Part shown: positions 32,301 through 41,436 of the stretch, piece by piece | Layout: each line of letters starts with the position of its first letter | Numbering within the stretch: position 1 is the stretch's first letter | NCBI RefSeq assembly: GCF_014322765.1 | Contig: NZ_JAASTZ010000014.1 | Coordinates: forward strand, 1 to 64,000 | Origin: Listeria immobilis | Lineage (GTDB): Bacteria; Bacillota; Bacilli; Lactobacillales; Listeriaceae | Direction: 5' to 3' | Length of the DNA stretch: 64,000 nt | Translations under genes and position numbers: made by a program | The notes under the pieces: generated by a model | Database searches by the model: none | Seen by the model: the letters and a program-made list of their open reading frames with translations, nothing else | What the model was told of the DNA's origin: nothing

Positions 32301-32618
32301 TTAGGATTTTCCTATCTTTTACGTCAATTGAATATGATCGGTATGTCGATTATCTTGTTGATTTTAAGTCTATATTTATTCTTAACAGATGCAGTTGGAC
32401 TTAACATTGATAATGAGTCTGTTTTTGCGACATTTAGAAATTATTCCCCATTACAATATATGGAGCAGCTGCTGAATGGTGTTATAAGAATGGAGCAAGA
32501 CTACATCGTAATTGTGTATAGTTTAATCGGTGCAGCTGTCTTGTTTACAGCACTTAACTTATTTGTATGGCATCGTTCTAAAAATGAAGAAGAGGAGGAG
32601 CAATCAGATGAAATTTAA
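29343..32618 (+). CDS. esaA: EsaA, T7SS membrane component (YueB/phage-infection-protein-like)
   Basis: The 1091-residue protein has one N-terminal membrane helix (about 8-28), a very large extracellular region rich in coiled coil, and five to six C-terminal membrane helices (about 890-1075). This is the layout of EsaA/YueB, which projects through the wall and serves as SPP1 phage receptor in B. subtilis. A low-complexity Asp-Gly-Thr-Asn-Pro repeat (about nt 31055-31120) interrupts the ectodomain. GGGAG lies about 10 nt before ATG 29343. It overlaps essA by 11 nt. Confidence 0.93.
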   Translation: MKKVKWSILLFLVLAIFLSAGITYLALNQGTKKEADEDGVEKAHKMTIALVNEDQGDKFQGKQVEFGNQFVKSIEKDDQHEWYVVSRGVAESGLKRDVYNMMIVIPSDFSEKALSMTSDNPEKVTISYKVNDVGNSDLKAEAEKTAANVLEDFNKRIIDVYFASILTTLQEAQDNIGTLVKAEKEYNGVYDEDVNNPLSNYTKQFKTVQDYTGTSKESFQGFQDIMKEFEESLNNSKKENAEYMKNMDAFVKTQEDNVPFAESFTEDLHKFDGSLSADDIRNQTAALEQANDQMTTEFQVLNDSNTLLSQTQGLQNYIADVNARIDALDAEINGTLNDDFRTAVYNDLLRILQTNEYSEELNEIDLKDLTGEDINDGFNKRLVKAIKALPTYNSQQLAELGLDEAMYKNVIELSKEYYYGHRSAFGEDFQFKTDEKPLPTDTIKSNTINNLKNNGIALESTAYTLPASEYTSEIFLTLDERFSFSNVVCTISAEGQSELVTQEPYGANGIKLTLPASTNPVDIKITGLAKLNEGQTVPLSGAVNWNATLQQYEKQDSNELPVIPTEDTETGDGTNPDDGTNPDDGTDPDSGTETPDEDTKVRKEVEPINVIEPTYLSETQSSVKAIANTVKDYYKLQVLFDLFYGIDANNSERMPDFSQSGVTLENVAKTTSYYYIFNKEDIIGSFVNLTTDRFVADYTKEIKAFEQRITDYKSVMAEAANRSEDVTARLTETSQEAVNLNTNLALTLENLESWRSASNELIDQNDVVVEKSNEEGTIALQLDSEFASLLAESESLAGTSEGNLKSAEVVYKTFDAIDNEAKGIQKSGETLVSEAANLSDDLEEKLKDDQTFQKNFAKVMDNSRVGDRQNENLYSFLSNPVDKMNAGTIVAGDKSIPYFIILICTILAIFTSYVISHQEKKRVQLNDFEKEMSIVFKNIPITFLTAGVALIEGLIVGAVSGYIIEIGNIGMFLWIGLCVLIMLTLVLGFSYLLRQLNMIGMSIILLILSLYLFLTDAVGLNIDNESVFATFRNYSPLQYMEQLLNGVIRMEQDYIVIVYSLIGAAVLFTALNLFVWHRSKNEEEEEQSDEI

Positions 32619-33117
32619 AGTAGCAGTTTTACTTCTTTTAGTTTGTTTCGCATTTGCTCCAGGAGCGCTTGCAGCAGAATCGGATAGCTATCTCGAAAAC
32701 AACGGAAAATTAGACATTAAAACCGATCGACTACAAAAAACAGCAGAAGAAAAAAAGAAAGAACTAAAAGATACACAAGAAACGGAGCTTGATAAAAGCG
32801 GGCTACCACTTTTTACAGATGAAATGGATAAGAAAATAAAGAAACAAAAAGCAACAGAAAAAGCGGAGTATGAAAAAATTAAGGACTCACTTTTTGAAGA
32901 AGAGCCTGCTGCTGGGAAAACTGTTCAAACAACAAAAGAAAAACTATTTACGGATAATTATTCAACCGCAGCAGATGAGACGGCTGATGTAAAAGTAATG
33001 AATTCAGCAGAAGAAACACAAAAAACAAAGCAGAAAACGGTTGGCGGAGCGATTGCAGGAACACTGATAGCATTAGCAGGTGGAATTTATGTGGCTGCGC
33101 GAAATGTGTTCGAATAG
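32608..33117 (+). CDS. essA: EssA, T7SS membrane component
   Basis: The 169-residue protein has an N-terminal signal/anchor (ends ALAAESD near residue 24), a Lys/Glu-rich helical middle and one C-terminal membrane helix (GGAIAGTLIALAGGIYVAA). ATG 32608, with GAGGAGGAG upstream, lies inside the end of esaA. Identity rests on position and layout, since EssA proteins are poorly conserved. Confidence 0.88.
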   Translation: MKFKVAVLLLLVCFAFAPGALAAESDSYLENNGKLDIKTDRLQKTAEEKKKELKDTQETELDKSGLPLFTDEMDKKIKKQKATEKAEYEKIKDSLFEEEPAAGKTVQTTKEKLFTDNYSTAADETADVKVMNSAEETQKTKQKTVGGAIAGTLIALAGGIYVAARNVFE

Positions 33118-33128
33118 AAAGCGGGGAA

Positions 33129-33386
33129 ATGAGAATGGCTAAAGATACACATATGAATGTAACAGTTGACTTTACGAATTGGGGCGCAGGTAAATATGAC
33201 CTGCGAATCCCCGTCCATCAACCAATTAAAGCACTTATTATTAATTTGGCGGAAACACTAAAGATTGAGTATAAAGATGTATCGAAATGCACCATAAAAA
33301 CGACAAACAAAGCAATACTACTAAGCGATGATGATAAACTAACTAATTTTCAAATTGCTGACGGCGATATTTTAGAAATTTTATAG
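33129..33386 (+). CDS. esaB: EsaB, ubiquitin-like cytoplasmic T7SS protein
   Basis: The 85-residue protein is predicted to have a ubiquitin-like fold. VTVDFTNWGAGKYDLRIPVHQPIK and the C-terminal NFQIADGDILEIL closely follow the YukD/EsaB pattern. It is a cytoplasmic regulator of secretion. The start may be ATG 33129 or ATG 33135; the GGGG RBS at 33123-33126 favours the latter slightly. Confidence 0.92.
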   Translation: MRMAKDTHMNVTVDFTNWGAGKYDLRIPVHQPIKALIINLAETLKIEYKDVSKCTIKTTNKAILLSDDDKLTNFQIADGDILEIL

Positions 33387-33408
33387 AAAAAAAAGGAGAA
33401 TGAAATTG

Positions 33409-34605
33409 ATGAATAAAACAACTGAAATGGACGGAACAACATACGATTTTACTTATGAGGATTTAGTTTGGAGCGTTACTTTTCCAATATCCAAAACACA
33501 TGCCAAAGAAGTGGGACAACTGGAACTATTAGAAAAACCAGCTGCTCATTTCGTACCTGCCAAGATTACAAGTGATAGTGACTCTTACACCATTTCTTAT
33601 GATATTGATAAGCATACATATGGGTTTGAGCAAATTAAAAAGATGGAACGGGAAGACAAATTACGCGCACTAAAAAATATTGCAGATTTAAGTGAGTTGC
33701 TAAATACGCGTTATACTTTCTTTTTGCACCCGGATAATATTATTTTTGATATAAATTTAGTCCCGAAGATAGTTCACAGAGGTATTAAAAATATTTTACC
33801 GCCGTACGAACTAAGTGAAGAAACACTCTTTAAACAGTATCAATGTTTTGTAATTGCCATGTTTTCTAAAAAATATAGCTTTGATAATTTGTATAATGGT
33901 TCGTTAAACAGTGCGCGTGGCTCTCATTTTGAAAAAAGTATTTTGGATGCGAAATCGATTCAAGATATTGCTGCGATTTTAGAAGAAGCTTATGTAAAAG
34001 AAAGTAAAACCGTTCAAAAAAATATGACACGTGTACCAAAGAAAAAATACGGAACATTCAGAGGCTTGGCTGTTGGGTTTATTATTGTTGCTGTACTATT
34101 AGCAATTCCTGTAAGTTACTTTGCATTTGTTAAAGTACCCCTTCAAAATGATTTGCTTACAGCTAATGAGAATTTCCTGAAAACCGACTACGATAAAGTA
34201 ATTACTGGCTTAGAAGATGTAGAACCAGATAAAATGCCACAATCTGTCCAGTACGAATTAGCATATTCCTACGTAAATGGCGAAAAAATGAGTGACAAAA
34301 AGAAAGAAAATATTATGCGTACAATTAGCTTGAAATCAGATGAAAAGAATTTACTTTACTGGATTTATAATGGTCGTGGTGAATTTAACCAATCACTAGA
34401 TACTGCCAAACTTCTTGATGATCCGACACTTGCGATGTACAGCTTGACGAAACAAATCGAACAAGTGCAAAGTGATACAAAAATGAGTGGCGATGAAAAA
34501 GTTGATAAACTGAAAAAACTAGATGATAGTTTGAAAGAATATAGTGACCAACTGAACGAACAAGCAAGTGAAACAGACGCATCAACAAATACAGAAGCAA
34601 AATAA
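33409..34605 (+). CDS. essB: EssB, T7SS core membrane component
   Basis: The roughly 398-residue protein has a cytoplasmic pseudokinase-like domain (about 1-210), a single membrane helix (GFIIVAVLLAIPVSYFAFV, about 220-240) and an extracellular helical domain of repeated helices. It binds EssC in the translocon. AAAGGAG at 33393-33398 is best spaced for ATG 33409 or TTG 33406; ATG 33400 lies almost on it. Confidence 0.92.
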   Translation: MNKTTEMDGTTYDFTYEDLVWSVTFPISKTHAKEVGQLELLEKPAAHFVPAKITSDSDSYTISYDIDKHTYGFEQIKKMEREDKLRALKNIADLSELLNTRYTFFLHPDNIIFDINLVPKIVHRGIKNILPPYELSEETLFKQYQCFVIAMFSKKYSFDNLYNGSLNSARGSHFEKSILDAKSIQDIAAILEEAYVKESKTVQKNMTRVPKKKYGTFRGLAVGFIIVAVLLAIPVSYFAFVKVPLQNDLLTANENFLKTDYDKVITGLEDVEPDKMPQSVQYELAYSYVNGEKMSDKKKENIMRTISLKSDEKNLLYWIYNGRGEFNQSLDTAKLLDDPTLAMYSLTKQIEQVQSDTKMSGDEKVDKLKKLDDSLKEYSDQLNEQASETDASTNTEAK

Positions 34606-34618
34606 GGGAGAATGAATC

Positions 34619-37600
34619 ATGAATAGAGAGGCTTTATTAATTGTTAGTAACGGGCAACAATGCCATAAACAACGCTTGTCCCCTGAAAAAATAGTAACAA
34701 TCGGCAATACCATGGAACACGAAATTACTTATCCGGAACTAGCGGAATCTATCGAAGTTAAATATAATGAAGAATCTTGGAATGCCGGGTCGACTGCGCT
34801 CAAAGTGAATGAAGCAGTTAATGTAGATAAATTAGCATTTTACCTGTGCCAAGACTTGTCTACACAAGTTTATGATGTCGTATCTAATCTTTCTATCACA
34901 TTTGGAGCGGGGACAGAGAATGATGTCACAATAGATGATACTAAATCAGATTTCTTACTACTACGTGATGAAAAGTCAGCGCTTTTTGAGTTACAAGTTT
35001 TGACGGGAGAAATTTATCATAATTTTGCATTGGTGACAGGGAAGTGCACATTAGAACCGGGTGATCAGCTTTATACGGACGGTGTGACGATTACCATTGG
35101 AAAAGACGATATTATTGTGTTGGCTGCAAAAAATCGCGTGACAAGCAAATTAGCGCCATTATTTGCTGCGGATAATTCATTTGGAGAAGACTATCCAGAT
35201 TATCACCGCTCGCCGCGGATTATTTACCGTGCTCCCGAAGAAAAAATTAGCATGGCAAAACCGTCCAGCAAACCTTCCAAACCGACAGACGGCTTAATTA
35301 AAATTATTTTGCCACCGCTTATTATGGTTGCAATTACTGTTTTAATATCTATTTTCCAGCCTCGCGGATTATATATCATCATGACCATTGCGATGTCAGC
35401 AGTAACTATTACAATGGCAATTATCAACTATATAAAATCACGTAAAAAATATAAAGTCGACACTAAACAAAGAATTGAAAGCTATGACCTTTATTTAAAA
35501 CGCAAAACAAAGGAACTCCATGAAACAAGTGAAAAACAACGTCATGCGCTAACTTACCATTATCCTGATGTAACAGAACTAGAAAAAATGGCATTGCGTG
35601 TTGATTCGCGAATTTATGAAAAAACCATGTTCCATCATGACTTCTTAACATTCCGTGTTGGTCGTGGCGGGGAATCAAGTAGTTTTCAAGTAGATTTTCA
35701 ACAAGAAGAATTTAGTCAAGATAAAGACGAACTTATTGAAGAAGCTGTAAAAATTAAAGGACAATATTTATCTATTGACGATGTTCCTGTAGCGACAGAC
35801 CTAATGCATGGTCCAGTCGGCTATATCGGGCCACGTCGTTTAGTGCTGGAACAACTACAAATGTTAGTGATGCAAACGTCTCTTTTTCATAGTTATTATG
35901 ATTTACAATTTATTACGATTTTTCCAGAAGAAGAAAAAGCAGATTGGGACTGGATGCGCTGGTTGCCACATGCCAACATGCGCGATGTGAATGTTCGTGG
36001 CTTTGTTTACCATGAGCGCTCTCGTGACCAAGTACTTAATTCCCTTTATCAAATTTTAAAAGAGCGTAAACAAGCGCTAGCAGAACAATCAAGTAAACAA
36101 GAACAATTATACTTTAGCCCGCATTATGTGGTGTTAATTACTGATGAAAAGTTAATTTTAGATCATACAGTCATGGAATTTTTCAATGAAGATCCAAGCG
36201 AATTAGGTGTTTCGTTAGTTTTCGTACAAGATGTTATGGAAAGCCTGCCAGAACACGTGAAAACAGTCGTGGATATTCGTGATGCCAAAAGCGGAAACAT
36301 TATTTTGGAGCAAGGCGATTTAGTCAATCGTGCATTCGTACCAGACCATTTGCCTGCTGATTTTGACAAAGAAGTCATTAGCCGAGCTTTGGCGCCACTC
36401 AACCATTTACAAAACTTAAAAAACTCGATTCCAGAGTCCGTTACTTTCCTGGAAATGTACGGGGTAGAGCATGTCGAGGAATTAAATATCGCTGGACGCT
36501 GGGCAAAAAATGAAACTTATAAGAGCCTTGCTGTACCACTAGGTCTTCGCGGAAAAGACGATATCGTGCAGCTGAATTTACATGAAAAAGCACACGGACC
36601 GCACGGATTGGTAGCTGGGACGACTGGTTCTGGTAAATCAGAAATCATTCAATCCTATATTATTTCACTTGGCGTCAATTTCCACCCCTATGAAGTCGCA
36701 TTCCTGCTTATTGACTACAAAGGTGGCGGAATGGCGAACTTGTTTAAAGATATGCCGCATTTACTTGGAACCATCACCAACTTGGACGGAGCGCAGTCGA
36801 TGCGTGCACTTGCTTCCATCAAAGCCGAATTGCAGAAAAGGCAACGGTTATTTGGTGAGCACGATGTAAACCATATCAACCAATACCAAAAACTATACAA
36901 ACAAGGCAAGGCAAGCGAGCCAATGCCGCATTTATTCTTAATTTCTGATGAGTTTGCTGAATTAAAATCCGAACAACCAGAATTTATGAAAGAACTCGTT
37001 TCGACTGCACGTATCGGACGTTCTCTAGGAATCCACTTAATCTTAGCGACCCAAAAACCAAGCGGCGTAGTAGATGACCAAATCTGGTCCAACTCGAAAT
37101 TTAAACTCGCGCTCAAAGTACAAAATGCGAGCGACTCGAACGAAATTTTAAAAACACCAGATGCAGCAGAAATCACGTTGCCAGGACGTTCGTATTTACA
37201 AGTCGGTAATAACGAAATTTACGAGCTATTCCAAAGTGCGTGGAGTGGTGCGGATTATGTGCCGGATAAAGAAAGTACAGATTATATAGATACAACGATT
37301 TATGCGATTAATGATTTAGGTCAGTATGATATTTTGACAGAAGATTTGAGTGGGTTGGATAAGAAGGATGATCTGACGAAACTACCGAGTGAGCTGGATG
37401 CGGTAATTGATCATATTCATGCGTATACAGAGGCTGCGGGGATTGAGGCATTGCCGAGACCGTGGTTGCCACCACTACCTGAACGAATTTTCGCACAAGA
37501 TTTACATCCAGTTCATTTTGAAGAAGCATGGAAAGAACCGAAAAAACCATTACAAGCAACGATAGGATTGCTCGATCAACCGGAACTACAAGCGCAAGTG

Positions 37601-39085
37601 CCGTTAACACTTGATTTGACGAAAGATGGGCATGTAGCAGTGTTCTCAAGCCCAGGATTCGGGAAATCTACCTTCTTACAAAGTTTGGTAATGGATCTTG
37701 CCAGACAACATAATCCAGAGCAGTTGCATGTTTATTTGCTTGATTTTGGGACGAATGGGTTGCTTGCAATGAAAGATATTCCACATGTAGCTGATTTAAT
37801 GCGTTTAGACGAAGAAGAAAAAATTGCTAAACTTTTAAAACGAATTCAACAAGAAATAGAAACTCGCAAGCGATTATTGAGTGAATATAGTGTAGCTTCA
37901 TTAGAACAATATGAAAAAGCTAGTCAAAAGCAGTTACCACATATTTTAATTACTTTAGACGGTTTTGATGTTGTTCGAGATTCAGAATTACCTCCAGAAT
38001 TCGAAAAAATGTTGATACAAATAACTCGAGAAGGAGCAGCAATTGGAATTCATTTAGCGGTTTCAGCAATTCGTGGTGCAGCAATGAGACCTCAAATGCT
38101 GATGAACTTTAAGTTGGTTATTTCGCTGTTTAATATTGATTTAACAGAGTCAAAAGCGTTAGTTGGAAGAACCGATCTAACTATCGAAGAACTTCCTGGA
38201 CGTGGAATGGTAAAACTTGAAAATCCAACCATTTTCCAAGTAAGCACACCGACAGAAGGGGAAGATATCCTAGAGACTATTGCCAACATTAAAACAGAAG
38301 CCAAGAAAATGGAGGAAAACTGGAACGGAGAACTCCCAGAAGCGATACCTGTTGTTCCAGAAAAAATGGACTACAATGCATTTATTGCAATGCCATATGT
38401 TCAAAAATTAATTAAGTCAAAACTGGTTCCTATTGGCTTTGATATGGATTCAGCCTTACCGGTTGGAATTGATATAAATAAACAACGAATTTGGTTAGTT
38501 ACAGGTTCAGAAACAACTATAAATGAGAATATTTTCCATACGATGCTTAGAGGAATTCAAGGAACAGGTCAGAAGCTACACTTGGTAGATCTTTCTGATT
38601 ATAATTTGACTGGCTTTAAGTCGGAAAACACTAATTTTATTTCAGATGCAGAGACTTTCCAAGAAGTTATAAAAGAGGTCTATGCTGAAAATAATTTGAG
38701 AGCAGAAATGATTAAAAAATCTAACCCACCAGAGCTTGCTGCATACTACCAAACGATAGAGCCAATTAACATAGCAGTCGATACTTTGGAAGTTTTTGCT
38801 CAACTTGATAATGATGCACAACAAATGATAGAAGAAATGATGACTAGTAGAATCCAAACTAATATAAATCTTATTATTCAAGTCGATATAACTGACGTAG
38901 GAAGAGATGGATCAATTGTTGGTAGGGCATTACGGAATGTCACAAATCTAATGTTGTCCATGAAAATCAAAAACCAAACAACATTTGCGCAAGATATTAG
39001 AAGTTATGATGAACCAGATTTACCACCAAGAACGAGCTACTACATTAACGGAAAACTAGCAAGCAAATTTAGAGTAATTTCCTAA
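34619..39085 (+). CDS. essC: EssC, FtsK/SpoIIIE-type T7SS motor ATPase
   Basis: The 1488-residue protein has two N-terminal FHA domains (about 1-185) and two membrane helices (about 230-275). Three ATPase domains follow. The first has Walker [10 protein letters not shown] (about 666). The second has PGFGKST (about 1010). The third is degenerate: VTGSETTIN near 1297 lacks the P-loop Lys. EssC drives export, and its C-terminal part selects substrates and is known to vary between Listeria strains together with the downstream toxin cassette. A 175-bp copy of its segment 36505-36679 recurs at 58074. GGGAG precedes ATG 34619. Confidence 0.96.
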   Translation: MNREALLIVSNGQQCHKQRLSPEKIVTIGNTMEHEITYPELAESIEVKYNEESWNAGSTALKVNEAVNVDKLAFYLCQDLSTQVYDVVSNLSITFGAGTENDVTIDDTKSDFLLLRDEKSALFELQVLTGEIYHNFALVTGKCTLEPGDQLYTDGVTITIGKDDIIVLAAKNRVTSKLAPLFAADNSFGEDYPDYHRSPRIIYRAPEEKISMAKPSSKPSKPTDGLIKIILPPLIMVAITVLISIFQPRGLYIIMTIAMSAVTITMAIINYIKSRKKYKVDTKQRIESYDLYLKRKTKELHETSEKQRHALTYHYPDVTELEKMALRVDSRIYEKTMFHHDFLTFRVGRGGESSSFQVDFQQEEFSQDKDELIEEAVKIKGQYLSIDDVPVATDLMHGPVGYIGPRRLVLEQLQMLVMQTSLFHSYYDLQFITIFPEEEKADWDWMRWLPHANMRDVNVRGFVYHERSRDQVLNSLYQILKERKQALAEQSSKQEQLYFSPHYVVLITDEKLILDHTVMEFFNEDPSELGVSLVFVQDVMESLPEHVKTVVDIRDAKSGNIILEQGDLVNRAFVPDHLPADFDKEVISRALAPLNHLQNLKNSIPESVTFLEMYGVEHVEELNIAGRWAKNETYKSLAVPLGLRGKDDIVQLNLHEKAHGPHGLVAGTTGSGKSEIIQSYIISLGVNFHPYEVAFLLIDYKGGGMANLFKDMPHLLGTITNLDGAQSMRALASIKAELQKRQRLFGEHDVNHINQYQKLYKQGKASEPMPHLFLISDEFAELKSEQPEFMKELVSTARIGRSLGIHLILATQKPSGVVDDQIWSNSKFKLALKVQNASDSNEILKTPDAAEITLPGRSYLQVGNNEIYELFQSAWSGADYVPDKESTDYIDTTIYAINDLGQYDILTEDLSGLDKKDDLTKLPSELDAVIDHIHAYTEAAGIEALPRPWLPPLPERIFAQDLHPVHFEEAWKEPKKPLQATIGLLDQPELQAQVPLTLDLTKDGHVAVFSSPGFGKSTFLQSLVMDLARQHNPEQLHVYLLDFGTNGLLAMKDIPHVADLMRLDEEEKIAKLLKRIQQEIETRKRLLSEYSVASLEQYEKASQKQLPHILITLDGFDVVRDSELPPEFEKMLIQITREGAAIGIHLAVSAIRGAAMRPQMLMNFKLVISLFNIDLTESKALVGRTDLTIEELPGRGMVKLENPTIFQVSTPTEGEDILETIANIKTEAKKMEENWNGELPEAIPVVPEKMDYNAFIAMPYVQKLIKSKLVPIGFDMDSALPVGIDINKQRIWLVTGSETTINENIFHTMLRGIQGTGQKLHLVDLSDYNLTGFKSENTNFISDAETFQEVIKEVYAENNLRAEMIKKSNPPELAAYYQTIEPINIAVDTLEVFAQLDNDAQQMIEEMMTSRIQTNINLIIQVDITDVGRDGSIVGRALRNVTNLMLSMKIKNQTTFAQDIRSYDEPDLPPRTSYYINGKLASKFRVIS

Positions 39086-39107
39086 AGTAGAGAAAGGAAG
39101 ATGGGAT

Positions 39108-39455
39108 ATGACAGATGTGAGTTATTATCAACAACAAATTGGAGTTTGCAAAAGTAATAAAAGCGCTTTAAAAGATTTACTGAATTATATTAATGCTCAG
39201 GCTAGTTTTTATGATGAAAATCATAGGAATATCAAAAATATCAAATCAACAGATTCAGATTTCAAAGGTAAAAATGCCGACAAAACTGCTAATTATATCG
39301 AAGACTTGCAAAGTGCAAGTGCCAAATATTTAACAGAATTGGACGATATGAAGGCAGAAATATCAAGACTAATAAATGCACAGACCCAGTCAATCAATGG
39401 ATATAAAAGTTTGATTAAAGCGGAGGAAAACAAAGAACTATATAATCGACCTTAA
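39108..39455 (+). CDS. Small helical T7SS partner protein, YwqH/DUF5082-like
   Basis: The 115-residue protein is wholly helical and without a signal peptide. A YYQQQIG start and a KGKNADKTANYIEDLQ turn resemble the YwqH-type proteins encoded before LXG toxins. Recent work describes such proteins (Lap) as targeting partners of LXG effectors. AGAAAGGAAG precedes ATG 39108. It lies 22 nt after essC and is followed by a second partner and the LXG toxin, all one operon. Confidence 0.82.
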   Translation: MTDVSYYQQQIGVCKSNKSALKDLLNYINAQASFYDENHRNIKNIKSTDSDFKGKNADKTANYIEDLQSASAKYLTELDDMKAEISRLINAQTQSINGYKSLIKAEENKELYNRP

Positions 39456-39471
39456 GAGGAGTGAAAGTAGG

Positions 39472-39801
39472 ATGGGAAACTCTAAAATTGAACACGATTC
39501 TGCTGTAGTAGCTAATTTGTTAAATAGACTACAAGCAGTATCAAATGATCTAGAGGTAAAAAAATTATCATCTAGTAATGAACTACCTGATAAATTTGTA
39601 CCGGCTGTGAAGAATTCAGAAGCGAAATTCGACGATATGATAACTTGCTTAAGGGAGTATCAAACACTTTTTAAAAGTGATATAGCTCGAATTCGAAAAG
39701 CAAGTGAAGAAATTGTTAGCAATGAAAAACAAGTTGCGTCTCAACTAACAGCCACATTAGAGGCGGCTATAAACGCTGGTGCAAAAGCAAGTACCAAATA
39801 A
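39472..39801 (+). CDS. Small helical T7SS partner protein, YwqI/DUF5344-like
   Basis: The 109-residue helical protein has no signal peptide and resembles the YwqI/TIGR04197 family found just upstream of LXG toxins. It probably binds the N-terminal LXG domain with the preceding protein to form the export complex. AGAGGAG precedes ATG 39472. A decayed relative of this type lies at 53617-53931. Confidence 0.8.
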   Translation: MGNSKIEHDSAVVANLLNRLQAVSNDLEVKKLSSSNELPDKFVPAVKNSEAKFDDMITCLREYQTLFKSDIARIRKASEEIVSNEKQVASQLTATLEAAINAGAKASTK

Positions 39802-39831
39802 TAGCAAATAGAGAATGGAAGTGAAGAGCAG

Positions 39832-41436
39832 ATGACTAAAGTTTGGGATACAACACAATTTGATAGTTTTCAAAATGAAATAAAAAAATACAGTAAAAAC
39901 ACAATAAACAAATTAGAAACCGTTTCAAAACAACAACAAGCTTTTAGTGGAACAAATAAAGGGATGAAAAGTAAGACATTTGACGGAGCCAAAGCATACA
40001 TGGGGGAAGTACATCCAAGTATAATAGGCAGTATAAATCGAGCGTTAGATGAATACGTACGTGTAGTAGGTAAATTAGGAAGTGATTTTGAGGATAATGT
40101 AGACGCTGCAGGAGACGTTAAAATTGATACAGATCAAATCACTCAATTGAACACGACAACAGATAGAAAAGTGGAAGATGTGTATCAGGCCCATGCAGAA
40201 CTACAAAAACGGATAGATACCTGTAATTCAGAATCAAATACCATGCCAATAGTAGCACCACTTTTCGGACCACTCGAAACGAATATGAACGAGCTTAATA
40301 CACATCTGATAAAGGTGAAAGATAAAATGGATGAGTATGATGGAAACCATGCGAATGCGCTCAATGCCTATCATCAACTAGTAGAAGCAACGAGAAAAGC
40401 AATTGACGCAGCTAAAACAAACTATACAGCAGCAAACGGAGCGATAAATTATCAGAGTGGCGCATTCGGGAGTAGTCCAGAGGGAAAAGCATTAAGCAAT
40501 GCGAACTACCAATTAGAAGCAGCGAAATTAGCAGAGTTGTACGAAGTGAATAATGGCAACTTGGATAATATGGCAGACTACGCCAATGAGCTGCTTCAAG
40601 ACCCCGCTAGATTAGAACAAGAGATGGCTTATTTGAAGTATTTGCTAGAAAACCGAGCTTTTCCAGATGAGGAAGAAAAAAGAAGTCAATTAACCGCTTT
40701 TTATTACTTACTTATTCAGTTGAAAAATAAAAAACGGTTAGCGGATACTATGAGTGATGGAAGTAATTTTCGAGTAAACGACATTGAACTGGTTAAAACA
40801 GGGAAATCGAACGTAGAGTTAAATGGATCATGCCAGTACATGAGTCCAGAGGAATTCGAGATTTATTACAGCAAGTATGTAAACCCAAGTTACGGCACAA
40901 AAGATTCAGAACGGAAGCGCTTTTTGGATGATACTTTTGTGATAAAACACTTTAATGGAAATGTAGACGCGCAGGTAGATAATGATGAAAATGAAGATTT
41001 AAGAAAGCAGATGGAAGCTAATAAAGGTAATTGGGTCATTCCGATGGTAGCTTATGGGGTAGGCTTTATACCAGTTGCTGGGCAAGTATTTAGTGTGGTA
41101 GGAACAGTAGGCGATGCGGCTAGTGTCTATTCAGAAAATGAGCGGATAAAAAATAAGATAACGAAAGACAACTTAGTAAACACAGCAGATAAATTTGCTA
41201 TGACATGTACAATAACAACGAATACAACAGAAAAGTCTCACACAGTAGATGTAGCAATAAATCCAACAAAAGAAACAAATGATATTATGAAGCGTTGGAA
41301 AGAAAGGGCAAAAGTTAGTAAAGAAGTAAAGTTTCCAGAAGAAATGAACTATCTCCAATTGCATGAATATTACTTGGTAAATGAAAAATCTTGGAGTTCG
41401 GCAGATGAGGATTATATTTTCAAAGGGGTGAAATAG
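39832..41436 (+). CDS. LXG-domain T7SS toxin
   Basis: The 534-residue protein begins with an LXG domain (about 1-205; KVWDTTQFDSFQNEIKKYS, then SGTNKGMKSKTFDGAKAYMGEVH) used for T7SS export. The C-terminal module (about 330-534) contains a Gly-rich hydrophobic segment near 400-430 (VIPMVAYGVGFIPVAGQV) followed by a charged region ending WSSADEDYIFKGVK. No catalytic motif is recognised. A membrane-active or pore-forming tail is plausible by analogy with glycine-rich LXG toxins, but this is inference. The stop is directly followed by the ATG of a lipoprotein (41437), the probable immunity gene. Confidence 0.88.
   Translation: MTKVWDTTQFDSFQNEIKKYSKNTINKLETVSKQQQAFSGTNKGMKSKTFDGAKAYMGEVHPSIIGSINRALDEYVRVVGKLGSDFEDNVDAAGDVKIDTDQITQLNTTTDRKVEDVYQAHAELQKRIDTCNSESNTMPIVAPLFGPLETNMNELNTHLIKVKDKMDEYDGNHANALNAYHQLVEATRKAIDAAKTNYTAANGAINYQSGAFGSSPEGKALSNANYQLEAAKLAELYEVNNGNLDNMADYANELLQDPARLEQEMAYLKYLLENRAFPDEEEKRSQLTAFYYLLIQLKNKKRLADTMSDGSNFRVNDIELVKTGKSNVELNGSCQYMSPEEFEIYYSKYVNPSYGTKDSERKRFLDDTFVIKHFNGNVDAQVDNDENEDLRKQMEANKGNWVIPMVAYGVGFIPVAGQVFSVVGTVGDAASVYSENERIKNKITKDNLVNTADKFAMTCTITTNTTEKSHTVDVAINPTKETNDIMKRWKERAKVSKEVKFPEEMNYLQLHEYYLVNEKSWSSADEDYIFKGVK

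Noticed and set aside
36715-37176. Minus-strand 153-codon ORF inside essC
   Set aside because: It lies wholly within a conserved ATPase domain and has no features of its own.
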